A stretch of DNA of 64,000 bases from Poriferisodalis sp965198245. Lineage in GTDB: Bacteria > Actinomycetota > Acidimicrobiia > Acidimicrobiales > Poriferisodalaceae. Made by a program: the position numbers and the translations under genes. Shown piece by piece: positions 49,651 to 58,629 of the stretch; the first letter of the stretch is position 1, and every line of letters begins with the position of its first letter. The stretch spans positions 3,286,001-3,350,000 of the forward strand of contig NZ_OZ240249.1 in NCBI RefSeq assembly GCF_965198245.1, given 5' to 3'. The notes below the pieces were generated by a model. That model worked only from the letters and a program-made list of their open reading frames with translations, searched no databases and was not told the DNA's origin.

Positions 49651-51033
49651 CTATGCGAAGCTGAAGACCGGCGGGAAAGCCACGACCACAATGGCGGCCC
49701 AGGCGGCGTACGCAGCGAGGTGGGCGGTCTGCCAGCGCACGATGTCGTCGAACTGACGACGTCGACGCCACAGCGCGAGGTACAGCCACACGCTTCCGGC
49801 CAGGTTCACCGCGAAGATGGCATTGATGCCCAAGAGCGCAGTTCGGTTCGGGCTCCAGCCGAAGTCCGCAATGCGCCCGATGACGGCCACCAGGGTCAGG
49901 ACACTGGTGAGCAGTCCAGCGCTCGCCAGCACAGCCGAAGCGCCATCGAAGAATCCCAGCCGGTCGCTCGGGCGCCTCGCGGCGCCGCAGAACAGCAGCA
50001 GACCGACGACGATGCCCAGCAGCACGTTGAACAGGATGAGGGCTTCGCGGTCGCTCTCGATGCTGCGGCCAGACGCCGGCACCGCCACCAGGAACACCAC
50101 CAGCATCGCGGCGAAGAGCGGCGTGAAGATGTACGCCAGCATCGAGGCGATTCTCGAAACGGCGCCGGCCCAGAACTCGACAAGCCAGGCGGTGACGACG
50201 ACCGCGCCGGCCGACCCGGCGACCATCACCCACTCAGTCATCCACCTGGTACTGAGATCCAAGGCAACGAAGGCACCGACGGTCAGGGCGCTGAACACCG
50301 CGCCTGCCAGCGCAATCAGGACGCCGTACACGATCCATTCGCCCGTGAAGCGCACATAGTCCATGCGCTGGGCTGGCAGCGGCCAGAGCGCTCCGGCTCG
50401 TGCGAGGCCCCCGACCAGCCACAGCAGGACGGGCAGGTGGAGCACCGCCAGCACGAAGGTCGAGCCGCCGCCGTCGAACGGATAGGCGTTGATGACCGCC
50501 GCTGAGACTGCGAAGACGGCGCCGATCACAACAGCCACCTGAAGCGGCGGTCGCTTCAGCCACACGAACCAGCCGGCCAGCGGGGGCAAGACGAGCAGGC
50601 TGTAGTTGAGTGCGTAGAACTCGGCATCCTGCGATTCGGTCAGTTCGAAGCCGAACGCCTCGGGCAGCCGGATAGCCACAGCCGCCGCGACGGCGAAGGC
50701 TGCCATAACCCAGAATCCGCGCTGCCCGGTACCGCGCATGTCGGCATCAGGCGCAGCTTCGGTGATCAATGAGCCGGGTTCGGCGGCAGTCTCGGGAGGC
50801 ATGGCCGGCGCGTCGGCATCCGCCGACGCTTTGTCGGGTTCGTCCCACAGTTCCGCGAAGCGCTCTCGCGCTAGCTCGCGCACGACCGGGTCGCTCACCG
50901 ATCGCCGCTTGGCAGCGATCAGATAGGCCTCGTCGGCGGCCAGTCCGGCCGCTCGCAACGCCTCGCAGTCCTCTGCCAGTAGGTCACCCAAACGATCTGG
51001 GACGGATGCGGTGGGGTCCACGTCTTCAGGCAT
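49651..51033 (-). CDS. Multi-pass membrane protein downstream of VapBC
   Basis: A 460-residue protein. The first 100 residues are soluble and acidic, with a helical segment AADEAYLIAAKRRSVSDPVV like a permease-prefix domain; about 11 hydrophobic helices follow. It resembles DUF4153-type membrane proteins in layout but I do not assign it firmly. ATG 51,033 overlaps the VapC stop by 8 nt (ATGCCTGA), so it is translated with the toxin gene. Function unknown. Confidence 0.7.
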   Translation of the reverse strand: MPEDVDPTASVPDRLGDLLAEDCEALRAAGLAADEAYLIAAKRRSVSDPVVRELARERFAELWDEPDKASADADAPAMPPETAAEPGSLITEAAPDADMRGTGQRGFWVMAAFAVAAAVAIRLPEAFGFELTESQDAEFYALNYSLLVLPPLAGWFVWLKRPPLQVAVVIGAVFAVSAAVINAYPFDGGGSTFVLAVLHLPVLLWLVGGLARAGALWPLPAQRMDYVRFTGEWIVYGVLIALAGAVFSALTVGAFVALDLSTRWMTEWVMVAGSAGAVVVTAWLVEFWAGAVSRIASMLAYIFTPLFAAMLVVFLVAVPASGRSIESDREALILFNVLLGIVVGLLLFCGAARRPSDRLGFFDGASAVLASAGLLTSVLTLVAVIGRIADFGWSPNRTALLGINAIFAVNLAGSVWLYLALWRRRRQFDDIVRWQTAHLAAYAAWAAIVVVAFPPVFSFA

Positions 51034-51454
51034 TCAGAACGAGCACCCGCCGCTCGTCGCCTGTCAGCGAAGCCATTGCCTTGTCGAAGGTCGCTACACA
51101 GCCGCCGTGACGTTCGGCCAAGGCGATGAGGTGTGCGTCGGTCACCTGTCGATAGCCCGTGAGCCGCTCTAGACCGCGGGAAAGTGCCTGGGATGGATCG
51201 ATGTCGTCGATCCAGAACTCGTGGCCTTCCACCGCGGCAAGTGCTCGCATGACCGAGGCTGCCTCATGGGGCGAACGTGCGTCGGGCAAGACTCGCCGAT
51301 TCGACGAGACCCGTATGAATCCGAGCTGCACGAGCGGTGTCGTCGCCCATGGTGCTCGGTGACGAGAGGTGAACCAGTCGATAGCCGCAGCATGATGGGT
51401 GTGGGTCGGCCAGGCCAAGGCGACCAGCAGGTTGACGTCAAGGAGAGGCGTCAC
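51026..51454 (-). CDS. vapC: PIN-domain ribonuclease toxin (VapC, second module)
   Basis: A 142-residue PIN protein (TPLLDVNLLVALAWPTHTHH, ATTPLVQLGFIRV, RQVTDAHLIALAERHGG, VATFDKAMA) of the type found in mycobacterial VapC toxins. Asp and Thr/Asp positions in DVNLL, VTDAHL and TFDKA form the acidic site. GTG 51,454 overlaps the antitoxin stop by 4 nt (GTGA) and the downstream membrane-protein gene overlaps its end. The cut site is unknown. Confidence 0.87.
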   Translation of the reverse strand: MTPLLDVNLLVALAWPTHTHHAAAIDWFTSRHRAPWATTPLVQLGFIRVSSNRRVLPDARSPHEAASVMRALAAVEGHEFWIDDIDPSQALSRGLERLTGYRQVTDAHLIALAERHGGCVATFDKAMASLTGDERRVLVLNA

Positions 51455-51672
51455 CAATCCTCGCTCGCCGCACGAACCATCTCCGGCGTGATCGGGCCGC
51501 TGTCGGCGTCGACCTCGAACCCGGGCACTCCTCCAGAAGCAGCAGTCGGGCGTTGCCGGCAACCGCGACGGGCCAGTTCCGACATGGCCGCCCCAATCGA
51601 AACGCCCCGCTCCTGTGCCAGCGAGCGCGCTACGGCCAGTACGTCATCGTCCAAGTCGAGTGTCGTTCGCAT
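51451..51672 (-). CDS. vapB: Ribbon-helix-helix antitoxin (VapB, second module)
   Basis: A 73-residue protein beginning MRTTLDLDDDVLAVARSLAQ and ERGVSIGAAMSELARRG, a typical ribbon-helix-helix DNA-binding antitoxin. The C-terminal tail (GPITPEMVRAASEDW) would bind the PIN toxin. Directly upstream the minus strand carries TGATGTTG, TGATGTTA and TGATGATG in tandem, which may be operator half-sites. Confidence 0.87.
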   Translation of the reverse strand: MRTTLDLDDDVLAVARSLAQERGVSIGAAMSELARRGCRQRPTAASGGVPGFEVDADSGPITPEMVRAASEDW

Positions 51673-51702
51673 CGCATCATCATAACATCACAACATCACA
51701 CC
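51673..51702 (-). promoter_or_regulatory. Tandem TGATGTT repeats upstream of RHH antitoxin
   Basis: On the minus strand three 8-bp units TGATGTTG, TGATGTTA, TGATGATG lie directly before the ATG. RHH antitoxins bind short direct or inverted half-sites in this place. A TATGAT hexamer overlaps the array. Confidence 0.45.
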
Positions 51703-51743
51703 CGATGGCCCGCGCTCAGCGCCTCGTTCTGTCGTGGCGCGGT

Positions 51744-52385
51744 CTAGTAGGTGGCGTTGCCCCAGGTCTCGTCGAAGACGATCTCCGACAGCGGCAGCCG
51801 GTCGAGCTTGCGCGGGAACGGCGTGGACCGGTAGCCGACGGCGATGTGGGCCGCAGTGGCCACGCCTTCGGGGATGTCCAGCATCTCGGCGACCTGCGGC
51901 TCGTACATGCACAGCAGCGTGGTCAGCGCCGTACCGAGGCCGGCCTCACGGCAGCCGAGCAGGAAATTCTGCACTGCGGGGTAGATCGAGCCGCCGCCTA
52001 CGACGCTGAGGCGGCCCAGCTCGGTGTCGGTGGGGTGGACGCCGTCGATGTAGCCGCAGGCCACGACGATCACCGGCACCTCAGCGAAGTGCTCGGCGAA
52101 GTAGTCGGCGCTGTCCAGCAGGCGCTTCGCCTTCTCGCCGACGATCTCGATGTCGCCGCTGCGGGCCAGACCGAGGTAGGCCTTCCACGGCTCCAGGTAC
52201 CACTCCTGCAGCTGCCGCTTCTTCTCGTCATCACGCACGACGATGAACCGCACCGGCTGGCGGTTGCCGCCCTGGGGCGCGTGGCGTGCGTAGTCGAACG
52301 CCCGCTCCAGGGTTTCGTCCGACACCGGGTCCTTCGTGAAGAACCTCGTCGTCATCGACGTCAGTGCTGCCTCGCCAAGTTCCAT
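51744..52385 (-). CDS. Nitroreductase-family flavoprotein
   Basis: A 213-residue FMN-binding protein (TTRFFTKDPVSDETLERAFD, ARHAPQGGNRQPVRFIVVRD, then GSIYPAVQNFLLGCREAGLG). The N-terminal RxFxxDPV and PSGGN-like APQGGN segments are family hallmarks. Such enzymes reduce nitro groups, quinones or enones with NAD(P)H; the natural substrate is unknown. GAGGAAT precedes ATG 52,385. Confidence 0.88.
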   Translation of the reverse strand: MELGEAALTSMTTRFFTKDPVSDETLERAFDYARHAPQGGNRQPVRFIVVRDDEKKRQLQEWYLEPWKAYLGLARSGDIEIVGEKAKRLLDSADYFAEHFAEVPVIVVACGYIDGVHPTDTELGRLSVVGGGSIYPAVQNFLLGCREAGLGTALTTLLCMYEPQVAEMLDIPEGVATAAHIAVGYRSTPFPRKLDRLPLSEIVFDETWGNATY

Positions 52386-52618
52386 GAGATTCCTCGCTTC
52401 TTTGGATCGTTGGCCGCAAGCTCGTCTTTGCGGGTGAGCTGCGTCCGAGTGCCGGGGCCAGCCCGACGACCACGCCACAGTAACCACCGACCGGCCGTCT
52501 GGCCGTCCGCCCGGGCCGGCGCTCACAGACGCCCGGAGGGCGGCTCGAAAACCATTGCGGACTACCGAGGTCTTTCAGCTATACCGGGTGCCGCGACCGC
52601 TCAATCGAAGGAGCCGCC

Positions 52619-53047
52619 GTGGCTATGGTGACTGGCATGGATCCCGAGGCTGTGGGTGCTGAGTCCGAACAGCCGGTGGATCCGGCAGCGCCTGCCGCCG
52701 CCGCACTCGATGCAGACCTTCTCGCCAAGCTCGTAGCGCAGGCGGTCGCCGCCCAGAGCCGGCCGTGGCGCTCTGCGCTGCTGACCGCGCTGGCAACCAC
52801 CATTCTCGCGGGTCTCATCGCGGTGGCCGCAGCCGGGTACACGGCTCTGCGCGCTGACATCACCGCACTGCGTGTCGAAATCAGCGGCGTCGAGACTGGC
52901 TTACGATCCGAGATCGACGATCTCGAAACACGCCTTCGCACCGAAATCCAGGATTTTCGCGCTGAAGTGAACGCAACCCTTCTGGATCACACCGACGGCC
53001 TCGCCCGTCTCGAAGCTGTGTCGCAACTCAGCCAACCGGCCCAATAG
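52619..53047 (+). CDS. Small membrane protein with a C-terminal coiled coil
   Basis: A 142-residue hypothetical protein. One transmembrane helix (ALLTALATTILAGLIAVAAA) is followed by a heptad-rich segment (LRADITALRVEISGVETGLR, IDDLETRLRTEIQDFRAEVN). AAGGAG precedes GTG 52,619; a TATGGT box 7 nt before ATG 52,637 suggests an alternative start 6 codons later. No known family is recognised. It is directly next to the candidate defence operon but on the other strand. Confidence 0.65.
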   Translation: MAMVTGMDPEAVGAESEQPVDPAAPAAAALDADLLAKLVAQAVAAQSRPWRSALLTALATTILAGLIAVAAAGYTALRADITALRVEISGVETGLRSEIDDLETRLRTEIQDFRAEVNATLLDHTDGLARLEAVSQLSQPAQ

Positions 53048-53178
53048 CAGACTCGCCGAAGGGGCGCTGTACCAACGCCGTTCCGGACTGCGTGACCCAA
53101 GCGCCCATGGTCGACGCCAAAGTCTCCTCGCGCGGCAGATCAGAATCTCACCAGCCATCGTGCAGACTCTGAGGTTGC

Positions 53179-54195
53179 TCAGTCTTCTTCGGTGAGATCG
53201 GCGGACTCGGCCGACAGCTTGTCGATATCTGCCTCCTCGATTCCCTCCAGCGCGGTGCTCAGAATTATTTCCCACGGAACGGTGTTGAGGCTGTAGCTGT
53301 GGCCCAGTCGCCCCAAGGCGCGCAGGGCGCCTTGGCAGCGGATCTTTCTGAGGCTCGCCTTGACCCCGTTGTCAATCGTGCCACGTTGACCAAGTGCCAC
53401 GATCGCAGCGGCGCGTGCGCGGGGCGCGTTTAGTGAGGTGATTCGCTTCACAGACAAGCCTGTGAGTTCGGGCCAGATGTTCGGGTCGTGCAGCAACTGG
53501 TGGGCGGTCTCGAAGTCGATGCTGTTCGACGGTGCTTCAGCGACAATTTCGCGTGCGGTTCGTACACGCCACCACGCCGTCGAGATCGGGCAGTTCACGA
53601 GGACACTGACTTTTCCTCGGACCCGTTCGAGACCTCCTGTGCGGCGCAGGAAATTGCGGGTCCGAGCCTCGGCGTTGTCGGCCTTGGGGCCTTCGAGAAA
53701 GCCGGCGACGAGGTCGTCGAAGTTGCCTTGCTCTATCCAGACGGCATGGCAGGCGGCCCAGAAAGCGGGGGTAGCTGCTTCTGCTGGGGACATTGAGAGG
53801 CTCTCAGCGATTCGCTCCTCGGCGTACCTGGGCAGGCGCAGCAGTTCTGATGCCGTCAGGGGATTCGGCAGCGACGGCACGGCCGATCTCAGCGCTTCCT
53901 CGTCGGTCACGCGAAGCTGTCTCAGCAGGTATCGCGAGCACTCGGCGGAGCCTGCTGCGACTGCAGCGACCAGTTCCAGCTGACGGGCTTTGACTTCGCT
54001 GCGGTACTGCTGCTCGTCGCTGGAGTCCTCTTGGGGTGGGTCGGAGCTGTCGCCTCCTGCGAGGGAGCCGTTGGCTTGACCTGCAGATGACTGCTCATCA
54101 GAGGCACGCACTCGGTTCTTCTCATAGATGATGTGCTGTTGCCAGGATTGGTAGGCGACCTCGTCGACCAGCGTCAGCACGCCGTTTGTCGTCAC
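53179..54195 (-). CDS. Unrecognised protein of the PP-loop/GHKL operon (338 aa)
   Basis: A 338-residue soluble protein with no family I can name. After an acidic, Ser-rich region (residues 30-65) the rest is largely helical (VKARQLELVAAVAAGSAECS, SELLRLPRYAEERIAESLSM, TPAFWAACHAVWIEQGNFDD). The start overlaps the preceding stop by 4 nt (ATGA), so it is made with the three upstream proteins. It is the last gene of the operon. A structural or recognition subunit of a complex with the GHKL ATPase is a guess from gene order. Confidence 0.75.
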   Translation of the reverse strand: MTTNGVLTLVDEVAYQSWQQHIIYEKNRVRASDEQSSAGQANGSLAGGDSSDPPQEDSSDEQQYRSEVKARQLELVAAVAAGSAECSRYLLRQLRVTDEEALRSAVPSLPNPLTASELLRLPRYAEERIAESLSMSPAEAATPAFWAACHAVWIEQGNFDDLVAGFLEGPKADNAEARTRNFLRRTGGLERVRGKVSVLVNCPISTAWWRVRTAREIVAEAPSNSIDFETAHQLLHDPNIWPELTGLSVKRITSLNAPRARAAAIVALGQRGTIDNGVKASLRKIRCQGALRALGRLGHSYSLNTVPWEIILSTALEGIEEADIDKLSAESADLTEED

Positions 54196-55022
54196 TCGTC
54201 GTCTCCTGTGTCGATCCAGAATCTCTCCATCGATGTGGCTGCTCTGGCGGGATCGAAGAACTCGCTGTCCCAGTCCGACAGGGCAGCGTCTTCGAGCCTT
54301 GCCCGAAGCGCTTGAGCGAGAGGGCAGTCAGCGTTCACTCCGTCATCTTCCTCGTCGTCTTTGCCTCTTGCCATGGTGCTGCGAGGAAGCTGCCCGAATG
54401 CGGCGATCAGCGCAGCTATCTGGATGTCGCGGTGCTCACGGCGATGGTCGTACAGCTCGGCTGCGAGCGTCACCTTGAAGTACGGGTTGCCGGACAGTTC
54501 GGCTTCCTCGACAGACATTGTTCCCGGTTTGAGCCGATCGTCTCCGTCCTTGACAAATCTGAGCAAGCTGACAAGAAGCGGTTCGAACTGGTACTCGCCG
54601 CCGCGTGCCAGCCACCAGCCCGCTGGAATGTCCACAGCGGCTCTTTCCCCGCGGACGAGCGGATGCAGTCCTGAGGCTGAGATGGAGGTGTCGCGGACGG
54701 CGACGATGCCGGGAATCAGATACAGGTCATCGTTGCGCTCAGCGTCGTGCAATTTGACGACTTGGCTGGTGCCTTCTGCATGCTCGACGCGGCTGAGCAT
54801 CGTACGCGGGCAGCGAATCTCGGTCGCGTAGATGGCGTCGCCGTTACTCAGAAGCGTCTCGATTTCAGGTGCGTCGCGAAGCTCGTGGATGACGGCGCTC
54901 GCCTGCCGTTGGAGCGCAACGGTTGCTGAGTACCGTGCTGCGACCCAGTCGAGCCGAGACCCGTCGTGAACCAGAACTGGCAACGGCTCGGCGCTCGTTT
55001 CGATCGCATTGGTCGTGGACAT
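54192..55022 (-). CDS. Unrecognised protein of the PP-loop/GHKL operon (276 aa)
   Basis: A 276-residue soluble protein without recognised domains. Features are EPLPVLVHDGSRLDWVAARY near the N-terminus, PAGWWLARGGEYQFEPLLVS, LVSLLRFVKDGDDRLKPGTM and a Lys/Asp-rich stretch ARGKDDEEDDG. The ATG shares one base with the GHKL stop codon (TGATG) and its own stop overlaps the next start, so the operon is tightly coupled. Beta-rich by eye in the middle third. Confidence 0.75.
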   Translation of the reverse strand: MSTTNAIETSAEPLPVLVHDGSRLDWVAARYSATVALQRQASAVIHELRDAPEIETLLSNGDAIYATEIRCPRTMLSRVEHAEGTSQVVKLHDAERNDDLYLIPGIVAVRDTSISASGLHPLVRGERAAVDIPAGWWLARGGEYQFEPLLVSLLRFVKDGDDRLKPGTMSVEEAELSGNPYFKVTLAAELYDHRREHRDIQIAALIAAFGQLPRSTMARGKDDEEDDGVNADCPLAQALRARLEDAALSDWDSEFFDPARAATSMERFWIDTGDDE

Positions 55023-56992
55023 CAGACTTGTTGCTCCGAGATTGCGTAGTGCTGGCCGACCCGCGTTGCGGGCTCATGGGAATCTGGGGACTCAGAGTCG
55101 TCGTCTGCATCGGCCGGTGATGGCCGAGCGCGCTTGACGATGTCGATGCTCAGCAGGTGCGGAGCCGCCGCGAGTTCGCGAGCTTGGCCGTCGGCGAGCC
55201 TGATCCGCAGGGTGCGTTCGCCCTCAGAGGCAGGCAGCACAAGCTCGGTCTCGCCATCGCTGCCCCCAGTGGCTGCAACGCCGATCTCGGAATCCTCCAC
55301 GGAGGCGAGCGGCAAGTAGTCGTCGGGGAATGGCTGCTCGCAGGTGCCGTCGGCGCCTGAGGCGCGGCGCACTCGGATTCCCATGGAGTGTTGGTCGTCG
55401 GTGTTCTCGTCGTAGTCCAGCCGGACCTCGACAATTCCCCGGTCGGCATCGGATCGCAACGCATGCCGGTAGCTCGGTATCGACCCAGGCCGTGGAGTGC
55501 CGCGACGGCGTTCGCGTTTGACGCCGCCTGTCTTCTTGTTTCCTCGTTCGACTTTGGTCCTCTGGCTGCCGCCTCCCGCTTGGCGCCGCGGTCGACGAAC
55601 GGGTTCCGCCTTGCGGATGTGGTGGCCGTCGAGTGTCGCGAACGACTCAGGCGTGTATTCCTCTTCATCACTTCGCCATCCGACAGCGACGCGCAGGGCG
55701 TCAACGATTGTTGCGAGGTGTTCTCGCAGCAGTCGCTTCTGGTCGTTGTCGAGTCGTTGGCGTTTGATTCCGCGGTGCTCGGGGCCTTCTGATGCGCGGA
55801 CCAGCTCTTCGAGTTCGCCGTCCGTGAGTGTCACAACGGCATCAAAGGGCCAAGTTGAAGCAAAGTCGCGCTTCAAGAGCCGGTCGACGCGTGACGAAAT
55901 CCACATTCCCTTGCGGTAGAGGTGAACTTGGGTCTGTTCGCCACGAGCGGCATCAAGGGAGCGCCACGCCACTCTCACTCCCGGCAGCGGAGTCAGCTGA
56001 GCGCCGTCACGCAATGTCATCCAAGCTGCATGCGCCTGCGAGCCTGCAATCTGTCCCGCTGGCGAAGTCTTGCGGTTGGCGATCGCCTCTAGTGCAGCAG
56101 TGAGAGTTTCTCGGTTGGTGATGCTGCTTCGGCCTTCTCGGTCGACGATTTCCACGGTGAGGCGCCCCTCGTCGACCGCTGCTGAGAAGTTCGCGGCTGC
56201 GACGCGCATGATCTGCTCTGCGGCGGTCGCGTCGTCGTGGTCGCGGTGGAAGTCGTTGAATCCCGCGATTGCGACCACAGTGCCTGTGGTGTCTTGCTGC
56301 AGATGCGACGCGAGCATCTCGGGCATCTCGGTCGGGAATTCGTTGCCGTCTTGCCACAGCTGGCCTGGCCATCTGGCGCGGCGCCAGTAGCCCTCTGAAG
56401 CGAGCAATTGGCCGTCTCTGTCTGTTCGTGTAGCCAAGATCGCGTGGCCCGAAGCGATCGTCCCATTGGAGCCGTTGTGGCTGTATCTGCTTCCGTACAG
56501 CACATAGCGCAGGTCAGAAGCCCCGAACGCAGCGTGATGACCCAGGCCGAATGACCCTGCCCCGCCTTCGCCCTTGTCGGTATTGCCGACGGTAAGCAGC
56601 GAGATCATTCGCTGAGGATCCAGTCCGCAGCCATTGTCCGCGCAGAGCAGCACAGGCACCTCTTCGCGAGAGATCAGGCCGCCGATGCGCTCGACGATCA
56701 TCTTCTCGTCATGAGAGGGTTTGGTGCGTCGCTTCTGTCTCTCGCTTTTTGCCTGGGAGAACGCTTCGCAATATTCGGGCCATCCGGGCAACTGCGTGGT
56801 CGCGACATCGGTGATGACGAATCGCACTTCCGCGGGCCGTCCGGCTTTGTCTGCGGCGTCGAGGCAGTTCTGGATCAGTTCGCGCACGACAGGCTCGGCC
56901 GACCCGTCGAACTGCGACACTTGCGCGCTCGTGAAGCCCACGGGCGCGTGCGTCATTCCGAAGTGCAGTTGTCCGTCAGTCTGTGCAGTCAC
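55022..56992 (-). CDS. GHKL (HSP90/MORC-like) ATPase
   Basis: A 656-residue protein whose first 200 residues are a GHKL ATPase. The N-box is EPVVRELIQNCLDAADKAG (Glu, Asn, Asp), the G1 box is CADNGCGLDPQR and the G2 box is GEGGAGSFGLGHHAAFGASD. The middle part has a ribosomal-S5-like second subdomain with LYRKGMWISSRVD. A Lys/Arg-rich linker at about 480-520 leads to a beta-rich C-terminal domain. This architecture recalls MORC- and HSP90-like ATPases found in bacterial defence islands. It overlaps the upstream PP-loop gene by 17 nt and the downstream gene by one base. Confidence 0.85.
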   Translation of the reverse strand: MTAQTDGQLHFGMTHAPVGFTSAQVSQFDGSAEPVVRELIQNCLDAADKAGRPAEVRFVITDVATTQLPGWPEYCEAFSQAKSERQKRRTKPSHDEKMIVERIGGLISREEVPVLLCADNGCGLDPQRMISLLTVGNTDKGEGGAGSFGLGHHAAFGASDLRYVLYGSRYSHNGSNGTIASGHAILATRTDRDGQLLASEGYWRRARWPGQLWQDGNEFPTEMPEMLASHLQQDTTGTVVAIAGFNDFHRDHDDATAAEQIMRVAAANFSAAVDEGRLTVEIVDREGRSSITNRETLTAALEAIANRKTSPAGQIAGSQAHAAWMTLRDGAQLTPLPGVRVAWRSLDAARGEQTQVHLYRKGMWISSRVDRLLKRDFASTWPFDAVVTLTDGELEELVRASEGPEHRGIKRQRLDNDQKRLLREHLATIVDALRVAVGWRSDEEEYTPESFATLDGHHIRKAEPVRRPRRQAGGGSQRTKVERGNKKTGGVKRERRRGTPRPGSIPSYRHALRSDADRGIVEVRLDYDENTDDQHSMGIRVRRASGADGTCEQPFPDDYLPLASVEDSEIGVAATGGSDGETELVLPASEGERTLRIRLADGQARELAAAPHLLSIDIVKRARPSPADADDDSESPDSHEPATRVGQHYAISEQQV

Positions 56993-58286
56993 AAGCGGGG
57001 GTTCCTTGTTCGTAGCGGCTCAGGCCGTCTGTGCAGCCCTGGGCCAGGTCGTCAAATGTTCCGGCGTTCACGCCGAAGAAACCGAAGGTGGAGATGCCGT
57101 CGCCGTTGCGTCGGGGCTCAGTGCGCATGTGGCGCTGCTCGATCTCTGCCCACCAGCCGATGTCAGAGGGCGTGCCCGGCCTTCGTCGACGATCGGGAGT
57201 GGCTGACAGCTCAACGAGCTGCTTTGTGCCCTTCATGAAGCAGAAACTGCAATTGCCCGCACCGGGCGGAATGTCGAGATCGAAGTTGCGTCCGTTCCAG
57301 TAAGCCGCGACGGCATCGGCGTCGATCCCGGCGTTGTGGAGCGGGAAGTACGGTCGCTCGCCCGGGGGCTGTGTCTTGACGGTGCAGCCTGCAGCTGTGG
57401 CGCCTTCCGCGTACAGGCAGCGCAGCAGCACGCGATCGACGCGTCTCGGCTCATCGGCACGAAGACCCAGCAGGCGCACATGCTGGGCAGCTTCCAGGCC
57501 CCGCATCGGAGCTGGACGAGGCTCCACGACAAGCCCTTCGCGTCGGTCGCTTTCGCGATCGTCGAGCGGCGCATCGGTGAAGTCGGCGAAACGCTGTGCA
57601 GAACGCTGAGATGGCAGCGACGCCAGATGCTCAGCTCGACGCAATGCCTGTTCCCGCGGTGCACTCCCGCCGCGTCGCACATAGCCATCGGCGAACTGCT
57701 CCGCACAAACCAGGTTCGCCCCAAGCTCATGACCCTCGGCAGGCCAGTGATGACCAGCATGCGCTGGTCCCAGGGTTCCGCCGATCCAATCCGCCAACAG
57801 CTTGTGCGACGGATACAGCTTCAGCTTCGCAGTGCAAGTGCGGGAATGCGGGTTCGGCAGCATCCCCTGCCAACTGAGCAGCTCCTCGAACACCTCACCG
57901 CTACTGCGATACCCCTCAGGATCATCCTCGATGGGGATCGACTTGACGAGACGGTACGAGTCGCGCCGCCAGTATTCGCCCCTCCAGGCATTCTCCACAG
58001 TGCAAAATTCGAGCCACAAGAAGGGCAAGCCGAATTCGCTCTCGATCCGTGACTTGCACTCCGCCGCGAACTCATAGGTACCCGGGTGTTCAGCCGAAGT
58101 ATTCGCGAACAACAGCAGGTCGCCGCGCTCAGGGCGCAGCAAGCCCTCATCAGCAGCCATGAACGCCAACGCAGCCGACGAACGGCCGCCCGAAAAACTC
58201 AGAATGTGAGGCAGATCACGATGAGCGTCGTCGCGGTACTGCAAAGGGCCGAGCCGCCGACACGACTGAACGGCAAGACTGCCCAC
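56976..58286 (-). CDS. PAPS-reductase/DndC-like PP-loop ATPase
   Basis: A 436-residue protein. The PP-loop ILSFSGGRSSAALAFMAADE is near residues 28-47, then DLLLFANTSAEHPGTYEFAA and LPFLWLEFCTVENAW. HSRTCTAKLKLYPSHKLLAD and GNCSFCFMKGTKQL, with another Cys in AGCTVK, could supply an Fe-S cluster as in DndC and SspD. LGLRADEPRRVDRVL is typical of this branch. These enzymes adenylylate or use sulphur donors; DndC takes part in DNA phosphorothioation. GTG 58,286 is preceded by AGGAGG; a longer reading from GTG 58,331 exists. First or second gene of a four-gene overlapping operon. Confidence 0.82.
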   Translation of the reverse strand: MGSLAVQSCRRLGPLQYRDDAHRDLPHILSFSGGRSSAALAFMAADEGLLRPERGDLLLFANTSAEHPGTYEFAAECKSRIESEFGLPFLWLEFCTVENAWRGEYWRRDSYRLVKSIPIEDDPEGYRSSGEVFEELLSWQGMLPNPHSRTCTAKLKLYPSHKLLADWIGGTLGPAHAGHHWPAEGHELGANLVCAEQFADGYVRRGGSAPREQALRRAEHLASLPSQRSAQRFADFTDAPLDDRESDRREGLVVEPRPAPMRGLEAAQHVRLLGLRADEPRRVDRVLLRCLYAEGATAAGCTVKTQPPGERPYFPLHNAGIDADAVAAYWNGRNFDLDIPPGAGNCSFCFMKGTKQLVELSATPDRRRRPGTPSDIGWWAEIEQRHMRTEPRRNGDGISTFGFFGVNAGTFDDLAQGCTDGLSRYEQGTPACDCTD

Positions 58287-58333
58287 GGACACCACCTCCT
58301 GATCGAGCCACGGATGCCAGTTGGTGCGCACAT

Positions 58334-58339
58334 ATTATG
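58334..58339 (-). promoter_or_regulatory. Possible -10 box of the PP-loop operon
   Basis: CATAAT on the minus strand about 50 nt ahead of GTG 58,286, in a locally AT-rich stretch. No clear -35 box. The 343-bp divergent gap to the HNH gene would contain both promoters. Confidence 0.35.
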
Positions 58340-58487
58340 CAATTATCTCATGTTCTCGCTCCGAAAGACTCATAGGTCCATATTTGCGACAGGAAGTACA
58401 CCGGCCTCGGCGCACCAGACCCGCTAGCGCCGTATCAGCGATCTCGTTGACGTTGATGACATCGCCTCGTCTGCTGGGCCAAACCAT
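58335..58487 (-). CDS. Possible small Cys-pair protein upstream of the PP-loop gene
   Basis: A 50-residue frame, MVWPSRRGDVINVNEIADTA, then GRCTSCRKYGPMSLSEREHE. It ends just before the longer PP-loop start, with GAGG 8 nt ahead of its ATG. The CxxC and the arrangement fit a small zinc-ribbon gene of the same operon, but it is short and may be chance. A CATAAT box overlaps its stop. Confidence 0.3.
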   Translation of the reverse strand: MVWPSRRGDVINVNEIADTALAGLVRRGRCTSCRKYGPMSLSEREHEIIA

Positions 58488-58629
58488 GCGACGCCTCTGA
58501 TGCTGAGAGTCCAACTTCAGTCCGGGATCGGACTTCACTCTCGCTGCCAGTAGGACACGACTACCGTGCAACGTGCCTTCCGTCGAGCCAGTACTTGGCG
58601 AGTGGCAGCGGTACGTCAGGATCAACCGA

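Noticed and set aside
57233..57760. Possible frameshift in the PP-loop gene, since its middle part looks Arg-rich and another frame is open
   Set aside because: The main frame reads RLLGLRADEPRRVDRVLLRC, as expected for the family, on through to the Cys motifs, so the gene is intact.
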